A stretch of DNA of 64,000 bases from NCBI GenBank assembly GCA_024234325.1, contig JACKOJ010000009.1:28649-92648 (forward strand), given 5' to 3'. The stretch comes from Pseudomonadales bacterium (lineage in GTDB: Bacteria > Pseudomonadota > Gammaproteobacteria > Pseudomonadales > Pseudohongiellaceae). Both the position numbers and the translations under genes were made by a program. Shown here one piece after another: positions 50,095 to 61,454 of the stretch (position 1 is the stretch's first letter; every line of letters begins with the position of its first letter). The notes under the pieces are model-generated. The model had not been told where the DNA came from. It saw only the letters and a list, made by a program, of their open reading frames with translations, and ran no database searches.

Positions 50095-50732
50095 GCTGGG
50101 AGTTGGAGAGGGTACAGGATGCCAAGGCACCGGGGCGCGGAGAGAGTCAGTTTGAGGACTATATTCGCCGCAATGTGATGATGGGGCGGCTGGAGGACAT
50201 GGTGTCCTGGGGTCGCAAGCATTCTCTGTGGCCGTTCAATTTCGGCCTGTCCTGCTGTTATGTGGAGATGGCAACGGCATTCACCAGTCGGCATGACCTG
50301 GCACGTTTTGGCTCGGAAGTGATCCGGGGTTCGCCCCGGCAGGCCGATCTGATCGTGATTGCGGGCACGGTGTTCCGCAAGATGGCGCCCGTGGTCGAGC
50401 TTCTCTACGAACAGTTACTGGAGCCGCGCTGGGTGATCTCCATGGGTTCCTGTGCCAACTCCGGTGGCATGTACGATATTTACTCGGTGGTGCAGGGCGT
50501 GGACAAGTTCCTGCCGGTGGATGTGTATGTGTCCGGTTGTCCGCCGCGCCCGGAAGCCCTGTTGCAGGGGTTGGTGCTGCTGCAGGAATCCATTGGTCGG
50601 GAGCAGCGACCGCTCAGTTGGGTCATTGACGATCAGCGTATCTACCGCAAGGAGGCCAACCCCGTGCAGCGGGAAAGGCGCCATGATGAACGCATTGCCG
50701 CTACGGAGCTGCGGTCGCCAGACGAGTTGTAG
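50091..50732 (+). CDS. nuoB: NADH-quinone oxidoreductase subunit B
   Basis: Peripheral-arm subunit carrying the terminal [4Fe-4S] cluster N2, next to the quinone site. The four ligands are Cys55, Cys56, Cys121 and Cys150 ([20 protein letters not shown]). Its 213 residues start at the ATG that overlaps the nuoA stop; upstream frame from 49980 is an artefact. Confidence 0.98.
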   Translation: MSWELERVQDAKAPGRGESQFEDYIRRNVMMGRLEDMVSWGRKHSLWPFNFGLSCCYVEMATAFTSRHDLARFGSEVIRGSPRQADLIVIAGTVFRKMAPVVELLYEQLLEPRWVISMGSCANSGGMYDIYSVVQGVDKFLPVDVYVSGCPPRPEALLQGLVLLQESIGREQRPLSWVIDDQRIYRKEANPVQRERRHDERIAATELRSPDEL

Positions 50733-50810
50733 GAGAGTTAGAACAAAAAACAAGGAGAACCGGACGATCTGGGCTGACGACAGGACGTCCGGTCAACGGT
50801 GAGAAGAATA

Positions 50811-52589
50811 ATGGAAGTCGCCGAACACACACCGGTGCTGGACCCCAGCCTCGCCAATCTGGTGGAGGAGCTGAGTCTGCGCTTTGAGCAGGAGATTATT
50901 GCGGTACAGACGTATCGCGACGGCATTCCTGTGTTGTGGGTGACGCCGGCCGGCCTGAAAACACTGATGCACTATCTGCGTACCAGTGCCTCCATCCGCT
51001 TTCAGATGCTGTTCGATCTCACGGCCATCGACGAGCGCGCGCGGGTACACCGAGAAGGTCAGCCCGCCAGTGATTTCACCGTTAGCTACCATTTGATGTC
51101 CTTCAGCCATCCCTGCGATATTCGCCTCAAGCTCGCCTTGTCCGAATCCTCCCTGGTGGCACCGACGGTGACGGATGTCTGGCCCAACGCGAACTGGTAT
51201 GAACGCGAATGCTGGGACATGTTCGGCATCGAATTCAGGGGACACCCGAACCTGAGCCGCATCATGCTGCCCCCGACCTGGGAAGGGCACCCCCTGCGCA
51301 AGGAACACCCGGCCCGCGCAACCGAGATGGAGCCCTATTCGCTCTCCGAAGAGCGTCAGCAGGCCGAACAGGAGGCGCTGCGTTTCAACCCCGAACAATG
51401 GGGCATGACGCGGGAATCGAAGAATTCCGAGTTCATGTTTCTCAACCTGGGGCCCAACCACCCCAGCGTGCACGGCGTGTTCCGCATTGCGCTGCAGCTC
51501 GACGGCGAGATTCTGGTGGATGCGGTACCGGACATCGGCTACCACCACCGGGGCGCCGAGAAGATGGGCGAGCGCCAGTCCTGGCATACCTATATCCCCT
51601 ACACCGACCGCATCGATTACCTCGGCGGGGTGATGAACAACCTGCCCTATGTGATGGCGGTGGAGAAGATGGCGGGCATTGAGGTGCCGGAGCGGGTGAA
51701 GGTCATCCGCGTCATGCTCTGCGAGATGTTCCGCATCGCCAGCCATCTGCTGTTCTATGGCACCTTCGCGCAGGATGTGGGGCAGCTTTCCCCCGTGTTC
51801 TACATGTTTGTGGACCGCGAGCGCGTGTTCAACATCATCGAATCCATCTGCGGCGCACGCATGCACCCGGGCTGGTTCCGCATCGGCGGCGTGGCGCAGG
51901 ATCTGCCTGCCGGCTGGGACAAGGCGATTCGCGAGTGGCTCGATTTCATGCCGGCACGCCTGCGTGACTACGACACCATGGTCATGAACAATGGCATCCT
52001 GAAGCGCCGCACCCAGGGCGTGGGGGCGTACACCACCAAGGATGCGCTGGACTGGGGAATCACGGGTGCCGGTCTGCGCGCCACCGGGCTGGAATACGAC
52101 TATCGCAAGGCGCGCCCCTATTCCGGCTATGAGCAGTTTGACTTCGACATTCCGGTGGCGGTCAACGGGGACTGCTACGACCGCTGCGCCATCCGTGTCG
52201 AGGAAATCCGCCAGAGCCTGCGCATCATTCGCCAGTGCGTGGACAACATGCCCGAGGGCCCCTACAAGTCGGCGCATCCCTCGACCACGCCGCCGCTGAA
52301 GGAAAAGAGTCGGCTCGATATTGAAACCCTGATCAATCACTTCCTGAGCGTGAGCTGGGGGCCGGTGATTGCTCCGCAGGAAGTGACCACGATCATCGAG
52401 GCCACCAAGGGCCTGAACAGCTATTACCTGGTGAGTGACGGCGGCACGGGTTCCTATCGTACCCGTATCCGTACGCCGTCCTTCGCGCATCTGCAGATGA
52501 TTCCCGAGATCAGCCGCGGCTTTATGGTGCCGGACCTGATTGCCATCATCGCAAGCATCGACTTTGTGATGGCCGACGTGGATCGCTGA
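50811..52589 (+). CDS. nuoCD: NADH-quinone oxidoreductase fused subunits C and D
   Basis: Peripheral-arm subunit that builds the quinone pocket. One 592-residue protein contains NuoC (about 1-180, with [20 protein letters not shown]) and NuoD (about 200-592, with [16 protein letters not shown] and the C-terminal [11 protein letters not shown]). The fusion is as in E. coli. The GTG at 50799 could serve as start, adding four residues; ATG 50811 is preferred. Confidence 0.98.
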   Translation: MEVAEHTPVLDPSLANLVEELSLRFEQEIIAVQTYRDGIPVLWVTPAGLKTLMHYLRTSASIRFQMLFDLTAIDERARVHREGQPASDFTVSYHLMSFSHPCDIRLKLALSESSLVAPTVTDVWPNANWYERECWDMFGIEFRGHPNLSRIMLPPTWEGHPLRKEHPARATEMEPYSLSEERQQAEQEALRFNPEQWGMTRESKNSEFMFLNLGPNHPSVHGVFRIALQLDGEILVDAVPDIGYHHRGAEKMGERQSWHTYIPYTDRIDYLGGVMNNLPYVMAVEKMAGIEVPERVKVIRVMLCEMFRIASHLLFYGTFAQDVGQLSPVFYMFVDRERVFNIIESICGARMHPGWFRIGGVAQDLPAGWDKAIREWLDFMPARLRDYDTMVMNNGILKRRTQGVGAYTTKDALDWGITGAGLRATGLEYDYRKARPYSGYEQFDFDIPVAVNGDCYDRCAIRVEEIRQSLRIIRQCVDNMPEGPYKSAHPSTTPPLKEKSRLDIETLINHFLSVSWGPVIAPQEVTTIIEATKGLNSYYLVSDGGTGSYRTRIRTPSFAHLQMIPEISRGFMVPDLIAIIASIDFVMADVDR

Positions 52590-52627
52590 GGACTGGAGTG
52601 AAAGAGCGCATGTGGAGAAGGAGATAA

Positions 52628-53176
52628 ATGAGCAGTCAGATCATCGCCAGCAGTGCCTCGACTGTCGTGGCCCGCGCCCTGAGCGAACAGGAGCGCCACG
52701 AGATCGATCACGAGCTCACCCTGTACCCGGACAAGCGGGCAGTAGGGCTGGAGGCACTGAAGATCGTGCAGAAACATCAGGGCTGGGTGTCCGATGAAAG
52801 CCTGCATGCCGTGGCAAATTATCTGGAGATGTCGGCGCACGAGCTGGACGGCGTGGCCACCTTCTTCAACCTGATTTTCCGCCAGCCGGTGGGGCGCCGG
52901 GTGATGCTGTTCTGCGACAGCGTGAGCTGCTACATCATGGGCTGCGATCGCATCAAGGCACACATCAGCAAACGCCTCGGCATCGACTATGGCGAGACGA
53001 CGGCAGACGGGGAGTACACGCTGATTCCGGTGCCCTGTCTCGGAGACTGCGACCGCGCGCCGGTGATGCTGATGGACGGCGAACAGCAACGCAATCTGAC
53101 ACCGGAAAAAATCGACGCCCTGTTGAGCAGAACAGACGCCGCGAAGACAGACGCTGCAGACAAAGGAGACGCGTGA
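52628..53176 (+). CDS. nuoE: NADH-quinone oxidoreductase subunit E
   Basis: Thioredoxin-like subunit with the [2Fe-2S] cluster N1a near FMN. It has 182 residues; ligands are Cys96, Cys101, Cys137 and Cys141. The ATG has an AAGGAG site. The C-terminus is a short acidic tail rich in Asp and Ala. Confidence 0.97.
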   Translation: MSSQIIASSASTVVARALSEQERHEIDHELTLYPDKRAVGLEALKIVQKHQGWVSDESLHAVANYLEMSAHELDGVATFFNLIFRQPVGRRVMLFCDSVSCYIMGCDRIKAHISKRLGIDYGETTADGEYTLIPVPCLGDCDRAPVMLMDGEQQRNLTPEKIDALLSRTDAAKTDAADKGDA

Positions 53177-53183
53177 CAACACC

Positions 53184-54464
53184 ATGAGTGATCGTCCTCT
53201 GACACGCAACATCGACATGCGCCGGGAGCCCTTCAATCTGCAGCAGTATCGGCAGGCGGAGGGCTACGGGGCCGTGCTGCGCATGCTGCGCGAGCAGGCG
53301 CCTGCCGATGTGCTGGAGACGGTGAAGAACTCCGGCCTCAAGGGACGGGGCGGCGCGGGCTTCCCCACCGGCCTGAAATGGAGTTTCGTGCCGACGGGTG
53401 AGGGCGCACCAAAAACCAAGTATCTGGTCGTGAATGCCGACGAGATGGAACCGGGCACCTTCAAGGACCGTCTGCTGATGGAGGGCGATCCGCATCTGCT
53501 GATCGAGGGCATGATCATCGCCGCCTATACCATTCAGGCCAGCACTGCCTATATTTTCCTGCGCGGCGAATATCTGCGGGCGGAAAAGCTGCTGCGCCAG
53601 GCGATTGCCGAGGCGCGGGAGGCCGGGCTGCTGGGGCCGAACATCCAGGGCTCGGGCTTCAGTCTGGAGATTATTCTGCACACCAGTGCGGGGCGCTATA
53701 TCTGCGGCGAGGAGACTGCACTGCTGAACGCGCTGGAGGGCAAGCGTGCCAATCCCCGTGCCAAGCCGCCCTTCCCGCAGGTCAGTGGCCTGTGGGGAAA
53801 ACCGACCATCGTCAACAACGTGGAGACCATCTGCAATCTCCCCGGCATTGTTCGTTACGGCATCGACTGGTACAAAAAGCTCGGCAAGGGTGCGGACGCA
53901 GGTACCAAACTGTGCGGCGTCAGCGGTCGCGTGAAGAACCCAGGCTGCTGGGAGCTGCCGCTGGGCACGCCCATTCGTGAACTGCTGGAGGAGCGGGCAG
54001 GCGGCATGAGCGATGGCTATGCCTTGCGCGCGTTTCTGCCGGGGGGAGGCTCAACGGACTTCCTGCTGCCTGAACATCTTGATCTGACACTGGACTACGA
54101 CGTCATCGGCAAGGCCGGCAGTCGTCTGGCTACCGGCACCATGATCATACTGGACGACCAGACCTGTCCGGTCGGCATGGTGGGCAATCTCATGCGCTTC
54201 TTCAGCCACGAATCCTGCGGCTGGTGCACGCCTTGCCGCGACGGACTGCCCTGGGTGGATGCCATCTTCCAGCGCCTGGAAAGAGGCGAGGGGCGGCACG
54301 AGGATCTGGACATTCTGACAGAGCATCTGACGTATCTCGGGCCGGGGCGCACCTTCTGCGCGCTGGCGCCCGGCGCGATGGCTCCCCTGGGCAGTGCCCT
54401 GAAACATTTCCGCGAAGACTTCGAGGCCCACATCGGCTCGGGAGGTTGCCCATGGCCAAAATAA
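53184..54464 (+). CDS. nuoF: NADH-quinone oxidoreductase subunit F
   Basis: NADH-oxidising subunit that binds FMN and [4Fe-4S] cluster N3. The 426 residues include the FMN loop LKGRGGAGFPTGLKW, the NADH/FMN region ICGEETALLNALEG, and the cluster motif ESCGWCTPCRDG with a later cysteine (TFCAL). It overlaps nuoG by 13 bases. Confidence 0.98.
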   Translation: MSDRPLTRNIDMRREPFNLQQYRQAEGYGAVLRMLREQAPADVLETVKNSGLKGRGGAGFPTGLKWSFVPTGEGAPKTKYLVVNADEMEPGTFKDRLLMEGDPHLLIEGMIIAAYTIQASTAYIFLRGEYLRAEKLLRQAIAEAREAGLLGPNIQGSGFSLEIILHTSAGRYICGEETALLNALEGKRANPRAKPPFPQVSGLWGKPTIVNNVETICNLPGIVRYGIDWYKKLGKGADAGTKLCGVSGRVKNPGCWELPLGTPIRELLEERAGGMSDGYALRAFLPGGGSTDFLLPEHLDLTLDYDVIGKAGSRLATGTMIILDDQTCPVGMVGNLMRFFSHESCGWCTPCRDGLPWVDAIFQRLERGEGRHEDLDILTEHLTYLGPGRTFCALAPGAMAPLGSALKHFREDFEAHIGSGGCPWPK

Positions 54465-57250
54465 GCGTCGACGGCATCAAGTACGAGGTCAATGCGGCCA
54501 ACAACCTGTTGCAGGAGTGTCTGTCGCAGGGGCTGGATCTGCCCTACTTCTGCTGGCACCCGTGCATGGGCTCCGTAGGCGCCTGCCGCCAGTGTGCCGT
54601 CAAGCAGTATCGCAACGCGGAGGACACCACGGGCACCCTGGTCATGGCCTGCATGACGCCGGTTACCGACGGCGGCCTCTATTCCATTCAGGACTCCCAG
54701 GCGGTGGATTTCCGTTCCCATGTCATCGAGAGCCTGATGATCAGTCACCCCCACGATTGTCCGGTGTGCGAGGAAGGGGGCGAGTGTCACCTGCAGGACA
54801 TGACGCAGATGTCCGGGCACAATTATCGCCGCTATGATTTCCAGAAGGTCACGCACCGCAACCAGGATCTCGGCCCCTTCATCAATCACGAGATGAACCG
54901 CTGCATTGCGTGCTATCGCTGCGTGCGCTTCTACGGCGACTACGCGGGGGGCACCGATCTGGTCGCCCTGGCCTCGCATCATCATGTCTATTTCGGGCGC
55001 CACGAGGAAGGCACGCTGGAGAGCGAGTTCAGCGGCAATCTGGTGGAGGTCTGCCCGACCGGAGTGTTCACCGACAAGACTTTCAGCGCCCACTACAGCC
55101 GTAAGTGGGATCTGCAGACGGCGCCCAGCATCTGCACCGGTTGCGGGGCAGGCTGCAATACGACGCCCGGCGAGCGCTACGGTTCGCTGCGCCGCGTCGT
55201 GAACCGCTACCACCACGACCTCAACGGCTATTTCCTCTGCGACCGCGGCCGCTTTGGCTACGATGCCAACAACAGTGCCGAGCGGGTGAAGGAGGCGCTC
55301 TTTGTGCAGGCGCAGATCAATGGCAATGCGGAAGTGCCAGCGAGAAAGCCGCTTTCGGCGACCGAGGCAGCGCGCCAGTTCAACGCCATGGCGGGTGGCG
55401 ACGTGATCGGCATTGGGTCCCCCCGCGCCTCACTGGAGAGCAATATCGCCCTGCAGCAACGTGTGGGTGCCGAGAACTTCTACCCCGGGATCAACGATGA
55501 TGAACTTGCCAGCGCCCGCGAAGTGCTGGCCCTGATGAGGGAACCCGGTCTGCACTGCCCCGACATCCGCAGCCTGGAGCAGTCCGACTGTGTGCTGGTG
55601 GTGAACGAGGACCTGACCAACACCGCGGCCCGCATGGCGCTGGCTCTGCGCCAGGCCACGCGCAATGCGGCGACAACGATGGCTGCCGCAGCCCGCATTC
55701 CCGCCTGGCAGGATGCTGCGGTGCGGGAGCTGGCGCAACACGAGCGCAGCCCCCTGATCATTCTGAGCCCGCAGGGAACTCGCCTGGATGATGTGGCAAG
55801 CGATACCTTCCTCGGTTCCGTCGCCCGGCAGGTTCAATTGCTGGAGGCCATTGCCCACTGTCTTGACCCGGAGTATTCCGTGTCCTCGCGTGATCCTTCA
55901 CTCACCTCCCGCGCCAAGGCGATTGCGCAGGCACTGTCAGCCGCAAGACGCCCCTGCATCGTCTCGGGTATCAGTGCCCAGAGCACGGCGCTCGTTCGTG
56001 CCAGCGGCAATCTCGCCCGCGCGCTGCAAAAGGCCCGCAAGGGCGACGCGGATGCGCCGGTCGGGCTGTGCTTTGCCATGCCCGAAGCCAATACTCTCGG
56101 GCTGGTCCTGTTGGCAGAGAGCACTGGCAATACGCTGTCCGGCGCGCTGCAACGGCTCGCGCAGAAACGGGCGGATGCGGCAGTTGTGCTGGAAAACGAT
56201 CTGTTCCGGCGCGCCGCCACTGCCGAAGTGGCGCAGGCCCTGGCCGGTCACACCCCGCTGATCGTGATCGATCATCTGCACAATGCGTTCAATGCCCGCG
56301 CCCGTTTGCTGCTGCCTGCTGCCAGCCCGTCCGAGAGCAACGGCACCTGGGTCAACTACGAGGGACGTGCGCAGAGTGCGTATCGCGTGTTTGCGCCTGC
56401 CGAGCCAGTGCGTGCGGCCTATGAGTGGCTGACACCGGCCGACCCCGTGCTGTTGCCGAGCATCAGCAGTGAAGAGATTCTGGCGCAGTTTGCCGATGCC
56501 CATTCCGCGTTCGCTGTGTTGAAAGACCTGTTGCCACATCGTCTGGGCCTTTCCGCCGTGATGAAGAGTCCGCGGCAGCTACCACGCTACAGTGGCCGCA
56601 CCGCAATGCAGGCCAACAGCCATGTCCACGAGTACCGGCAGACGCAGGACCCGCAGTCGCCCCTGTCTTTCTCGATGGAGGGGGTGCCCCTGCAGAAGGA
56701 CGCCAGCCTGCTCTCCGCCGCCTGGGCGCCGGGCTGGAACTCCAATCAGGCGATCAGCAAGTTCCAGGATGAAATCAACGGTGAGCTGCGCCAGGGCTGC
56801 AAGGGGGTGCATCTGCTGCAGTCTGGCCAGGCGCAGGCGTCCTATGCGCCGATAGTTCTGCCGTCCGAAGGCGACCTGGCCCCCTATTTCATTGAACATC
56901 TGTTTGGCAGTGAGGAAATCAGTGCAAAAGCAGTCGCCATTCAGGCGCGTACTGTCGGCCCCTATGCCTGCATCGGTGAGGCCTTGGCACAGACGCTTGG
57001 GGTCGCGCAACACGGGCGAATTCTACTGAAGGCAGGGGAGCGTCAGGTGCAGTTGCCGGTGCTGATCCGCCAGCGCATTGCTCCCGGCAGTATCGGCATC
57101 TACTGTGCGGGAGAGCTGGATCGCTATTCCCTCGCGGGCGGGGTGACGGTGGAAGCCGTGCCCGAGGCGCCGGATCTGCTGCTGCGCAGCCGCGAGATGT
57201 TCCGCCATCTGGTGATCAGCGATTCCTGGCAGGGGAGGGATGAGTCATGA
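54452..57250 (+). CDS. nuoG: NADH-quinone oxidoreductase subunit G
   Basis: The largest subunit of complex I, with several iron-sulfur clusters. From ATG 54452 (GGAGG upstream) it has 932 residues. The [2Fe-2S] ligands are Cys34, Cys45, Cys48 and Cys67. The N5 motif is [13 protein letters not shown]4 is seen as CIACYRC plus CPTGVF. The additional N7-type motif CTGCGAGC, with a later LCDRG, is present. The rest is the molybdopterin-fold region without cofactor. A frame extended back to 54224 would lie inside nuoF. Stop overlaps the nuoH start (ATGA). Confidence 0.97.
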   Translation: MAKISVDGIKYEVNAANNLLQECLSQGLDLPYFCWHPCMGSVGACRQCAVKQYRNAEDTTGTLVMACMTPVTDGGLYSIQDSQAVDFRSHVIESLMISHPHDCPVCEEGGECHLQDMTQMSGHNYRRYDFQKVTHRNQDLGPFINHEMNRCIACYRCVRFYGDYAGGTDLVALASHHHVYFGRHEEGTLESEFSGNLVEVCPTGVFTDKTFSAHYSRKWDLQTAPSICTGCGAGCNTTPGERYGSLRRVVNRYHHDLNGYFLCDRGRFGYDANNSAERVKEALFVQAQINGNAEVPARKPLSATEAARQFNAMAGGDVIGIGSPRASLESNIALQQRVGAENFYPGINDDELASAREVLALMREPGLHCPDIRSLEQSDCVLVVNEDLTNTAARMALALRQATRNAATTMAAAARIPAWQDAAVRELAQHERSPLIILSPQGTRLDDVASDTFLGSVARQVQLLEAIAHCLDPEYSVSSRDPSLTSRAKAIAQALSAARRPCIVSGISAQSTALVRASGNLARALQKARKGDADAPVGLCFAMPEANTLGLVLLAESTGNTLSGALQRLAQKRADAAVVLENDLFRRAATAEVAQALAGHTPLIVIDHLHNAFNARARLLLPAASPSESNGTWVNYEGRAQSAYRVFAPAEPVRAAYEWLTPADPVLLPSISSEEILAQFADAHSAFAVLKDLLPHRLGLSAVMKSPRQLPRYSGRTAMQANSHVHEYRQTQDPQSPLSFSMEGVPLQKDASLLSAAWAPGWNSNQAISKFQDEINGELRQGCKGVHLLQSGQAQASYAPIVLPSEGDLAPYFIEHLFGSEEISAKAVAIQARTVGPYACIGEALAQTLGVAQHGRILLKAGERQVQLPVLIRQRIAPGSIGIYCAGELDRYSLAGGVTVEAVPEAPDLLLRSREMFRHLVISDSWQGRDES

Positions 57251-58209
57251 GATTTGAAGTCGGATCTGCCCTCAGCATCGGCGCGATTCTGTTTACCGTG
57301 ATCATCGTGGCGGCCATGCTGATCTGGGTGGAGCGACGTCTGCTCGGCCTGTGGCAGGAACGCCTGGGGCCGAACCGCGTCGGGCCCTTCGGTCTGCTGC
57401 AGGTGGTGGCGGACATGATCAAGATCTTCGCCAAGGAAGACTGGGTGCCTCCGTTTGCCGACCGGTTCAGCTTCCTTCTGGCGCCGCCCATCATCATGGT
57501 GGTGATTCTGATGAGTTTCTCGGTCATTCCCTTCGCACCGGGAGTGGGGGTGATCGACTCCGATATTGGCGTGCTCTTCGTCTTGGCCATGGCGTCACTC
57601 GGGGCCTACAGCGTGATGCTCGGCGGGCTCTCCTCCAACAACAAATACGCCCTGCTGGGCAGTCTGCGCGCGGCGGCGCAGATGGTCAGTTACGAGGTGT
57701 TCATGGGCATTTCCCTGCTGGGCGTGGTGGCGCTGGCGGGCACCTTCAATCTGCGCGAGATCGTGCTCTCCCAGGCGGACGGCTGGTACATCCTGCCCCA
57801 GTGTGTCGGGTTCGTGATTTTCCTGATCGCCGGCGTTGCCGAGAGTCATCGTCTGCCCTTCGACATTCCCGAGGCGGAGCAGGAGATTGTGGCCGGTTAT
57901 CACACCGAGTATTCCGGAATGAAGTTCGGCATGTTCTTTGTGGGTGAGTATCTGGGCGTGGTGCTGGTGTCCTCGCTCATCGTCGTGCTCTTCTTCGGCG
58001 GCTGGCTGGGGCCTGCCTTCCTGCCGCCCATCGTCTGCTTCGTGCTCAAGGCCTCGGTGTTTGTTGCTTTCTTCGTGCTGCTGCGCGCCGCAATTCCCCG
58101 GCCTCGCTACGACCAGTTGATGAACTACGGCTGGCTGTTCCTGCTGCCCCTGTCCCTGCTCAATCTGTTGCTCACAGGCGCCTTCGTCCTGTGGCAGGAG
58201 GGAATGTGA
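57247..58209 (+). CDS. nuoH: NADH-quinone oxidoreductase subunit H
   Basis: Membrane subunit that contributes to the quinone channel and links it to the proton path. It has 320 residues and eight membrane segments; motifs include [20 protein letters not shown] and [19 protein letters not shown]. Start overlaps the nuoG stop; stop overlaps the nuoI start by one base. Confidence 0.98.
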   Translation: MRFEVGSALSIGAILFTVIIVAAMLIWVERRLLGLWQERLGPNRVGPFGLLQVVADMIKIFAKEDWVPPFADRFSFLLAPPIIMVVILMSFSVIPFAPGVGVIDSDIGVLFVLAMASLGAYSVMLGGLSSNNKYALLGSLRAAAQMVSYEVFMGISLLGVVALAGTFNLREIVLSQADGWYILPQCVGFVIFLIAGVAESHRLPFDIPEAEQEIVAGYHTEYSGMKFGMFFVGEYLGVVLVSSLIVVLFFGGWLGPAFLPPIVCFVLKASVFVAFFVLLRAAIPRPRYDQLMNYGWLFLLPLSLLNLLLTGAFVLWQEGM

Positions 58210-58748
58210 TGTTGCGTCTGCTCAAGGACACGCTGGTCAGTCAGGTGGTGACCCTGTGGAAGGTGTTCCTGCACGCCTTCGACAAGACGGACACGGTGGA
58301 ATACCCCGACGTGAAGCCACAGATGTTTTCGCGCTGGCGCGGCCGCATCATTCTCAGCCGTGACCCGGACGGCGAGGAACGCTGCGTCGCCTGCAATCTG
58401 TGCGCGGTGGCCTGCCCGGTTGACTGCATTGCCCTGCAGAAGGCGGAAGACGAGGAAGGACGCTGGTACCCCGAATTTTTCCGCATCAACTTCTCGCGCT
58501 GCATCATGTGCGGCTTCTGCGAAGAGGCCTGCCCGACCCATGCCATTCAGTTGACGCCGGACTTCGAGATGGCGGAATACGTACGTCAGGACATGGTGTG
58601 GGAGAAGGAAGACCTGCTGATCAACGGCACCGGCAAATACCACGATTACAACTTCTACCGTATCGCCGGCAAGAAGATCGGGGGCAAGGACAAGGGCGAG
58701 GCGCGCAATGAGGCGGTGCCCGTGAATGTGAGGAGCCTGCTGCCATGA
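58209..58748 (+). CDS. nuoI: NADH-quinone oxidoreductase subunit I
   Basis: Two [4Fe-4S] clusters (N6a, N6b) pass electrons to N2. Ligands are Cys59/62/65/69 and Cys98/101/104/108 ([24 protein letters not shown]). From ATG 58209 it has 179 residues (E. coli 180). A start at 58191 is rejected because it lies inside nuoH. Confidence 0.98.
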   Translation: MLRLLKDTLVSQVVTLWKVFLHAFDKTDTVEYPDVKPQMFSRWRGRIILSRDPDGEERCVACNLCAVACPVDCIALQKAEDEEGRWYPEFFRINFSRCIMCGFCEEACPTHAIQLTPDFEMAEYVRQDMVWEKEDLLINGTGKYHDYNFYRIAGKKIGGKDKGEARNEAVPVNVRSLLP

Positions 58749-59227
58749 CGCTGCTTTTCTACAGTGCCGGGGCGATCGCCCTCATTGCCACGCTGTCGGT
58801 CATCATCAGTACCAACGTGGTGCACGCGCTGGTGTATCTCATCATTTCCCTGCTCTCGGTGGCAGTGATCTTCTTTGCGCTCGGCGCGCCTTTTGCTGCC
58901 ATGCTGGAGGCCATCGTCTATGCCGGCGCCATCATGGTGCTGTTCCTGTTTGTGATGATGATGCTGAACCTGGGGCAGGCAACAGAGGATGAGGAGCGGG
59001 CCTGGATGCGGCCTTCCCTGTGGATCGGCCCCGGTGTGTTGAGCGGCATTCTGCTGCTGCAGTTTGTCAGCACCATGCTGACCCACGACGTGACGCTGGC
59101 ACCGGTCGAGGTGAGTGTGCGCGACATCAGCCTGCTGCTGTTCGGGCCCTGGCTGCTGGCGGTGGAACTGGCGTCGATGCTGCTGCTGGCGGGCCTTATC
59201 GCGGCCTACCACCTGGCAAAAAAATGA
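58745..59227 (+). CDS. nuoJ: NADH-quinone oxidoreductase subunit J
   Basis: Membrane subunit near the arm junction. The 160 residues have five membrane segments; the third ([20 protein letters not shown]) carries the family pattern. It overlaps the nuoI stop by four bases. Confidence 0.97.
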   Translation: MTLLFYSAGAIALIATLSVIISTNVVHALVYLIISLLSVAVIFFALGAPFAAMLEAIVYAGAIMVLFLFVMMMLNLGQATEDEERAWMRPSLWIGPGVLSGILLLQFVSTMLTHDVTLAPVEVSVRDISLLLFGPWLLAVELASMLLLAGLIAAYHLAKK

Positions 59228-59236
59228 GAGGACGAG

Positions 59237-59545
59237 ATGGACGCAATTCCCTATGAACATGGCCTGATTCTCGCCGCCGTCCTGTTTGTTTGCGGGCTGC
59301 TGGGTGTGCTCACCCGGCGCAATATTGTCTTCGTGCTGATGTCGCTGGAGATCATGCTCAATGCCTGCGGCCTGGCTTTCGTGGTGGCCTCTGCGCGCTG
59401 GCAGCATGCGGAAGGGCAGATCATGTATCTGATGATTCTCACGCTGGCGGCGGCGGAAGTGGCGGTCGGGCTGGGGCTCATCATCCAGATGTACCGACGC
59501 TTCCACACGGTGGACATCAGTGTGCTCAACGAGATGAAGGGCTGA
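59237..59545 (+). CDS. nuoK: NADH-quinone oxidoreductase subunit K
   Basis: A 102-residue, three-segment antiporter-like membrane subunit. Conserved intramembrane glutamates are visible (MSLEIMLNA; ILTLAAAEVAVGLG). Ribosome site GAGAGGACGAG lies ahead of the ATG. Confidence 0.97.
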   Translation: MDAIPYEHGLILAAVLFVCGLLGVLTRRNIVFVLMSLEIMLNACGLAFVVASARWQHAEGQIMYLMILTLAAAEVAVGLGLIIQMYRRFHTVDISVLNEMKG

Positions 59546-59549
59546 CACC

Positions 59550-61454
59550 ATGCAAGAATGGACTGGACTGCTACCCGTGTTTCCCCTGGCCGGTTTTCTG
59601 CTGCTGGTGCTCAGCCGTGGCCGCATGTCACGAGGCATCGCCGGGGTGATCGGGGCGGGCAGTGTCGGTTTGTCCTTCCTGCTGGCACTGGGGATTGCCA
59701 TCGCCACGCTCAACAACGGTGGCCAGGCCTATACCACGGTGCTTTGGCAGTGGATGCAGGTGGGGGACTTCGCGCCCGGGTTCAGTTTCTATGTCGATGG
59801 GCTCACGCTGGTGATGATACTGGTCATCAGCGGGGTCGGCTTTCTGATTCACCTCTACGCCACTGGCTATATGGCGGATGATCCGGGTTTTGCGCGCTTT
59901 TTCTCCTATATGAACCTCTTTGTTGCCGCCATGCTGGTGCTGGTGCTGGCGGACAATCTGCTGCTGCTTTACCTCGGCTGGGAGGGGGTGGGGCTATGCA
60001 GCTATCTGCTGATCGGTTTCTGGTACGACAAACCCGCCAACGGTTATGCGGCCCGCAAGGCCTTCGTGGTAACACGGGTGGGCGATACCTCCATGGCCAT
60101 CGGCCTGTTCCTGCTCTTCAGCCAGTTGGGTACGCTGAATATCCAGCAGATGCTGACACTGGCGCCCCAGCAGTGGGCGGTCGGTTCCGGCATTGCGGTG
60201 GCGGCCTCGGCGCTGTTACTGGGTGGCGCCGTGGGCAAGTCGGCACAACTGCCCCTGCAGACCTGGTTGCCGGATGCGATGGCCGGCCCTACGCCGATCA
60301 GCGCGTTGATACATGCGGCAACCATGGTGACGGCGGGGGTGTACCTGATTGCGCGCACCCATGTGTTGTTTGAGCTGGCACCTTCGGTGCAATTGCTGGT
60401 GGCCTTCATCGGCCTGGCGACCTTGTTGATGTCCGGTTTCACCGCCCTGACCCAGACGGATATCAAGCGCATTCTCGCTTATTCCACCATCAGTCAGATC
60501 GGCTATATGTTTCTGGCCCTGGGGGTGGGTGCCTGGTCGGCGGCGGTCTTCCACCTGATGACCCACGCCTTCTTCAAGGCACTGCTCTTCCTGGCGGCAG
60601 GCACCGTGATTCTCAGCCTGCACCATGAGCAGGATATCTTCCGCATGGGTGCCATGCGGCGGCGTCTGCCGGTGTCCTTCTGGTGTTTTCTGGTTGGCAG
60701 CGCCGCGTTGACGGCATTGCCCTTCACCTCCGGGTTCTACAGCAAGGACGAGATTCTGCTGGCGGCGCTGCACCAGGAACACTACGGCATGCTGCTGTGG
60801 AGCGGTGGTGTGCTGGGGGCGTTTCTGACGGCGCTGTACAGCTTCCGCCTGGTATTCGTGGTCTTCTTCGGGCGTGACCGGCACCAGTCCCATGCCACCG
60901 CCAGCCACGGACACGATGATCCCCAAGCGGCAGTGGTGGAGGCCATGAGTCCGGTCATGTTCTTCCCGCTGCTGTTGCTGGGTCTGCTGGCGCTGGGCGG
61001 CGGGTTTATCCATGTGCCTGTGGACGCGGTCTTCGGCTCGGGAGCACAGGAAGAGGCGCACGCCAGCCAGCTTGTGCATACCCTGATGATCCTGATTCCG
61101 ATTGCGGGGGTGATGATTGCCTGGTTCGTGTACGGCAGCCGCTCCTATCAGAAGGCGGGCGAGCATCTGCGTGAACAACTGCTGGCCTCCGGCATCGGGC
61201 GTCGCCTGCATCGCTTCTGGTTCAGTGGCTGGGGCATGGACACCCTGTACGAGTGGGTGTTCGTGCGCCCCTTCCTGACGCTGGCAGCCCTGAATCGCCG
61301 CGACGCCGTGGATCAGATCTATGGCTGGGTGGCCCAGGCCGCGCGCGTGGGCAATAGCGCGGTGGTGATGCTGCAGACCGGCAACCTGCGCTGGTATGCC
61401 ATCAGCCTGGTGGGCGGACTGGTCATCGTGATCGGGCTGGGGGTGTGGCGATGA
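59550..61454 (+). CDS. nuoL: NADH-quinone oxidoreductase subunit L
   Basis: Distal antiporter-like pump subunit with the long lateral helix. It has 634 residues; core motif TWLPDAMAGPTPISALIHAA. The C-terminal region is a long amphipathic stretch. Last TGA overlaps the nuoM ATG. Confidence 0.98.
   Translation: MQEWTGLLPVFPLAGFLLLVLSRGRMSRGIAGVIGAGSVGLSFLLALGIAIATLNNGGQAYTTVLWQWMQVGDFAPGFSFYVDGLTLVMILVISGVGFLIHLYATGYMADDPGFARFFSYMNLFVAAMLVLVLADNLLLLYLGWEGVGLCSYLLIGFWYDKPANGYAARKAFVVTRVGDTSMAIGLFLLFSQLGTLNIQQMLTLAPQQWAVGSGIAVAASALLLGGAVGKSAQLPLQTWLPDAMAGPTPISALIHAATMVTAGVYLIARTHVLFELAPSVQLLVAFIGLATLLMSGFTALTQTDIKRILAYSTISQIGYMFLALGVGAWSAAVFHLMTHAFFKALLFLAAGTVILSLHHEQDIFRMGAMRRRLPVSFWCFLVGSAALTALPFTSGFYSKDEILLAALHQEHYGMLLWSGGVLGAFLTALYSFRLVFVVFFGRDRHQSHATASHGHDDPQAAVVEAMSPVMFFPLLLLGLLALGGGFIHVPVDAVFGSGAQEEAHASQLVHTLMILIPIAGVMIAWFVYGSRSYQKAGEHLREQLLASGIGRRLHRFWFSGWGMDTLYEWVFVRPFLTLAALNRRDAVDQIYGWVAQAARVGNSAVVMLQTGNLRWYAISLVGGLVIVIGLGVWR

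Noticed and set aside
50793..52490. Long minus-strand frame (565 codons)
   Set aside because: Antisense to nuoCD.
54224..54451. Extended N-terminus for NuoG
   Set aside because: Lies fully in nuoF; family starts at MAKISVDG.
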